Shown here: positions 5,513 through 6,185 of the stretch, piece after piece
Layout: the number at the start of each line of letters is the position of its first letter
How positions within the stretch are numbered: position 1 is the first letter of the stretch
Assembly (NCBI GenBank): GCA_900754475.1
Contig: CAAECY010000061.1
Coordinates: forward strand, 1 to 6,185
Direction of reading: 5' to 3'
Source: an uncultured Sutterella sp.
Lineage (GTDB): Bacteria > Pseudomonadota > Gammaproteobacteria > Burkholderiales > Burkholderiaceae_F
Length of the DNA stretch: 6,185 bases
Program-made: the position numbers and the translations under genes
Notes under the pieces: model-generated
Told to the model about the DNA's origin: nothing
Databases searched by the model: none
Seen by the model: the letters and a program-made list of their open reading frames with translations, nothing else

Positions 5513-5550
5513 AAACGCCCCCGATGCAAGCCGCGCCGGGGGCGTTTGTT
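5513..5550. terminator. Strong terminator with 11-bp stem
   Basis: AAACGCCCCCG (5513-5523) pairs perfectly with CGGGGGCGTTT (5537-5547) around a 13-nt loop, followed by GTT. The A-run on one side and the T-run on the other make it a plausible bidirectional intrinsic terminator. It insulates the downstream methyltransferase from the kinase, or ends a small transcript from 5300-5500. A 6-bp hairpin, GGACCG/CGGTCC, precedes it at 5475-5494. Confidence 0.7.
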
Positions 5551-5603
5551 CCGGTTGCGTCGTTTTCCCGCCATGAGCGAGCCCCTCGTCATAAAAACGC
5601 GTG

Positions 5604-5631
5604 GTGCTAACATTCGTCTCGTCCGTACAAT
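5604..5631 (+). promoter_or_regulatory. Candidate promoter of the methyltransferase gene
   Basis: TACAAT (5626-5631) matches five of six bases of the -10 consensus. With a 16-nt spacer the -35 position holds GTGCTA (5604-5609), matching three of six. It is the best -10 between the strong terminator and the methyltransferase start. Transcription would begin near 5638, giving a leader of about 105 nt that contains the hairpin at 5696-5742. Confidence 0.35.
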
Positions 5632-5695
5632 CCTCTTTCTATCTCTTCCTTTTGAGGGCGCCTCTCAAGGAACACCTTCCTCAACCAACAAGGGC

Positions 5696-5742
5696 GGCAT
5701 GTCGATCTCCCGAACGGACGGAGAGGTCGTGCCCGTTTTTTT
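5696..5742 (+). terminator. Terminator-like hairpin abutting the methyltransferase ATG
   Basis: GGCATG (5696-5701) pairs with CGTGCC (5728-5733, one wobble). After a 4/3-nt internal loop, TCTCC (5706-5710) pairs with GGAGA (5720-5724), leaving a 9-nt loop. The stem is followed by CG and then seven T (5736-5742), and the next base is the A of the methyltransferase ATG. The only Shine-Dalgarno-like sequence, GGAGAGG (5720-5726), lies within the 3' arm. The form is that of an intrinsic terminator or attenuator placed directly in front of a gene. Confidence 0.55.
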
Positions 5743-6185
5743 ATGCAAGAAAGCGAACACGGCGTTGTTTACACGAAGCGATGGGTGGTCGAAATAATCC
5801 TCGACATGGTTGGCTACCGCTCCGGCACGGGCCTCGCCCGAAAGAAAATCGTCGAACCCTCCTGCGGGTGCGGCGCGTTTCTCGCCGTGATTGCCGAGCG
5901 CCTTGCCGACGAAGTGGCTCCTACGGGCGATTGGGGCCGCATTCGCTCATCCGTCCTGGGGCTCGACATCGACGCGGAGGCGCTCGAGCGCTGCGAAGCC
6001 GAGGTCGCCCGAACGCTCGCCGCGCGCGGCTGCCCCGAAGACGAGGCTCGCGAGATCGCCCGCGGATGGCTGCGTCGCGCGGACTTCCTGCTCGATCCGA
6101 TGCCCGAGTGCGACTTTGTCGTCGGCAACCCTCCGTACGTGCGCGCGACCGAGATCGATCGCGAGAAGCGCGCACTCTACTGTGC
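5743..6185 (+). CDS. N6-adenine DNA methyltransferase, N-terminal part (cut by window end)
   Basis: The first 147 codons of a class I SAM-dependent DNA methyltransferase, open to the window edge. Motifs come in the order of gamma-class (TaqI/Eco57I-like) enzymes: a motif X region, GVVYTKRWVVEIILDMVGY (7-25); motif I, EPSCGCGAFL (38-47, SAM binding); motif II LDID (74-77); and catalytic motif IV GNPPYV (128-133), which targets adenine N6. The frame is closed upstream by TGA at 5653-5655, and the only standard start codon before motif X is ATG 5743, so the start is fairly firm. No ribosome binding site lies at normal distance; GGAGAGG is 16 nt away inside a hairpin. The gene may be a type II or IIG restriction-modification methylase, or a PglX-like protein of a BREX locus; the missing C-terminus and neighbours would decide. 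Unlike speF it uses many GAG and some GGG codons. Confidence 0.85.
   Translation, partial: MQESEHGVVYTKRWVVEIILDMVGYRSGTGLARKKIVEPSCGCGAFLAVIAERLADEVAPTGDWGRIRSSVLGLDIDAEALERCEAEVARTLAARGCPEDEAREIARGWLRRADFLLDPMPECDFVVGNPPYVRATEIDREKRALYC

Noticed and set aside
5341..5613. Small open frames of 90 codons (minus) and 62 codons (plus, 5422-5610)
   Set aside because: Both are Arg/Lys-rich with no family signal, cross the strong hairpins at 5379-5428 and 5513-5547, and lack convincing ribosome binding sites.
5814..6175. Two overlapping minus-strand frames opposite the methyltransferase
   Set aside because: They are Arg/Ser-rich shadows; the plus strand in this stretch carries clear methyltransferase motifs.
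1..6185. tRNA, rRNA, tmRNA, CRISPR arrays, insertion sequences, attachment sites
   Set aside because: Reading both strands I found no cloverleaf, no regularly spaced repeats, no transposase frame and no terminal inverted repeats.

Overview
The window holds three complete plus-strand genes and the start of a fourth: an inducible-type ornithine decarboxylase (speF, 292-2472), the putrescine/ornithine antiporter (potE, 2600-3916), a pyridoxal/pyridoxamine kinase (pdxK-like, 4375-5232), and the first 147 codons of an N6-adenine DNA methyltransferase that runs off the right edge (5743-6185). The speF-potE pair has the same order as the acid-stress/polyamine operon of enterobacteria and Pasteurellaceae, and both proteins match the E. 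coli products closely along their whole length, as I recall those sequences. The host is therefore probably a proteobacterium. Its high GC and strongly C/G-ending codons exclude E. coli itself. A gut betaproteobacterium of the Sutterella type would fit, but that is a guess from composition and gene content.

Layout. 1-291 is an untranslated-looking leader of speF, rich in hairpins and short direct repeats, with possible short upstream ORFs. 2473-2599 separates speF and potE and carries a perfect 11-bp hairpin. 3917-4374 holds a run of three hairpins after potE, the last a UUCG-tetraloop intrinsic terminator. It also holds a CRP/FNR-type palindrome placed like a class II activator site upstream of a -10 element for the kinase. 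5233-5742 has no convincing gene. It contains a 9-bp dyad, a larger hairpin, a strong terminator with an 11-bp stem, and finally a terminator-like hairpin whose seven-T tract abuts the methyltransferase start codon.

How the genes work together. SpeF is a PLP enzyme that consumes a proton while converting ornithine to putrescine and CO2. PotE exchanges the putrescine for external ornithine, so the pair raises internal pH. The kinase salvages B6 vitamers to PLP, the SpeF cofactor, which makes the neighbourhood functionally coherent although the kinase appears to have its own promoter. The methyltransferase is probably the first gene of a separate restriction-modification or other DNA-modification/defence locus continuing to the right.

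I found no tRNA, rRNA, CRISPR array or insertion sequence. The points most worth checking are the terminator-like hairpin gating the methyltransferase, the composition break inside potE, the structured speF leader, the CRP/FNR-type promoter of the kinase, and a possible small RNA in 5233-5550.
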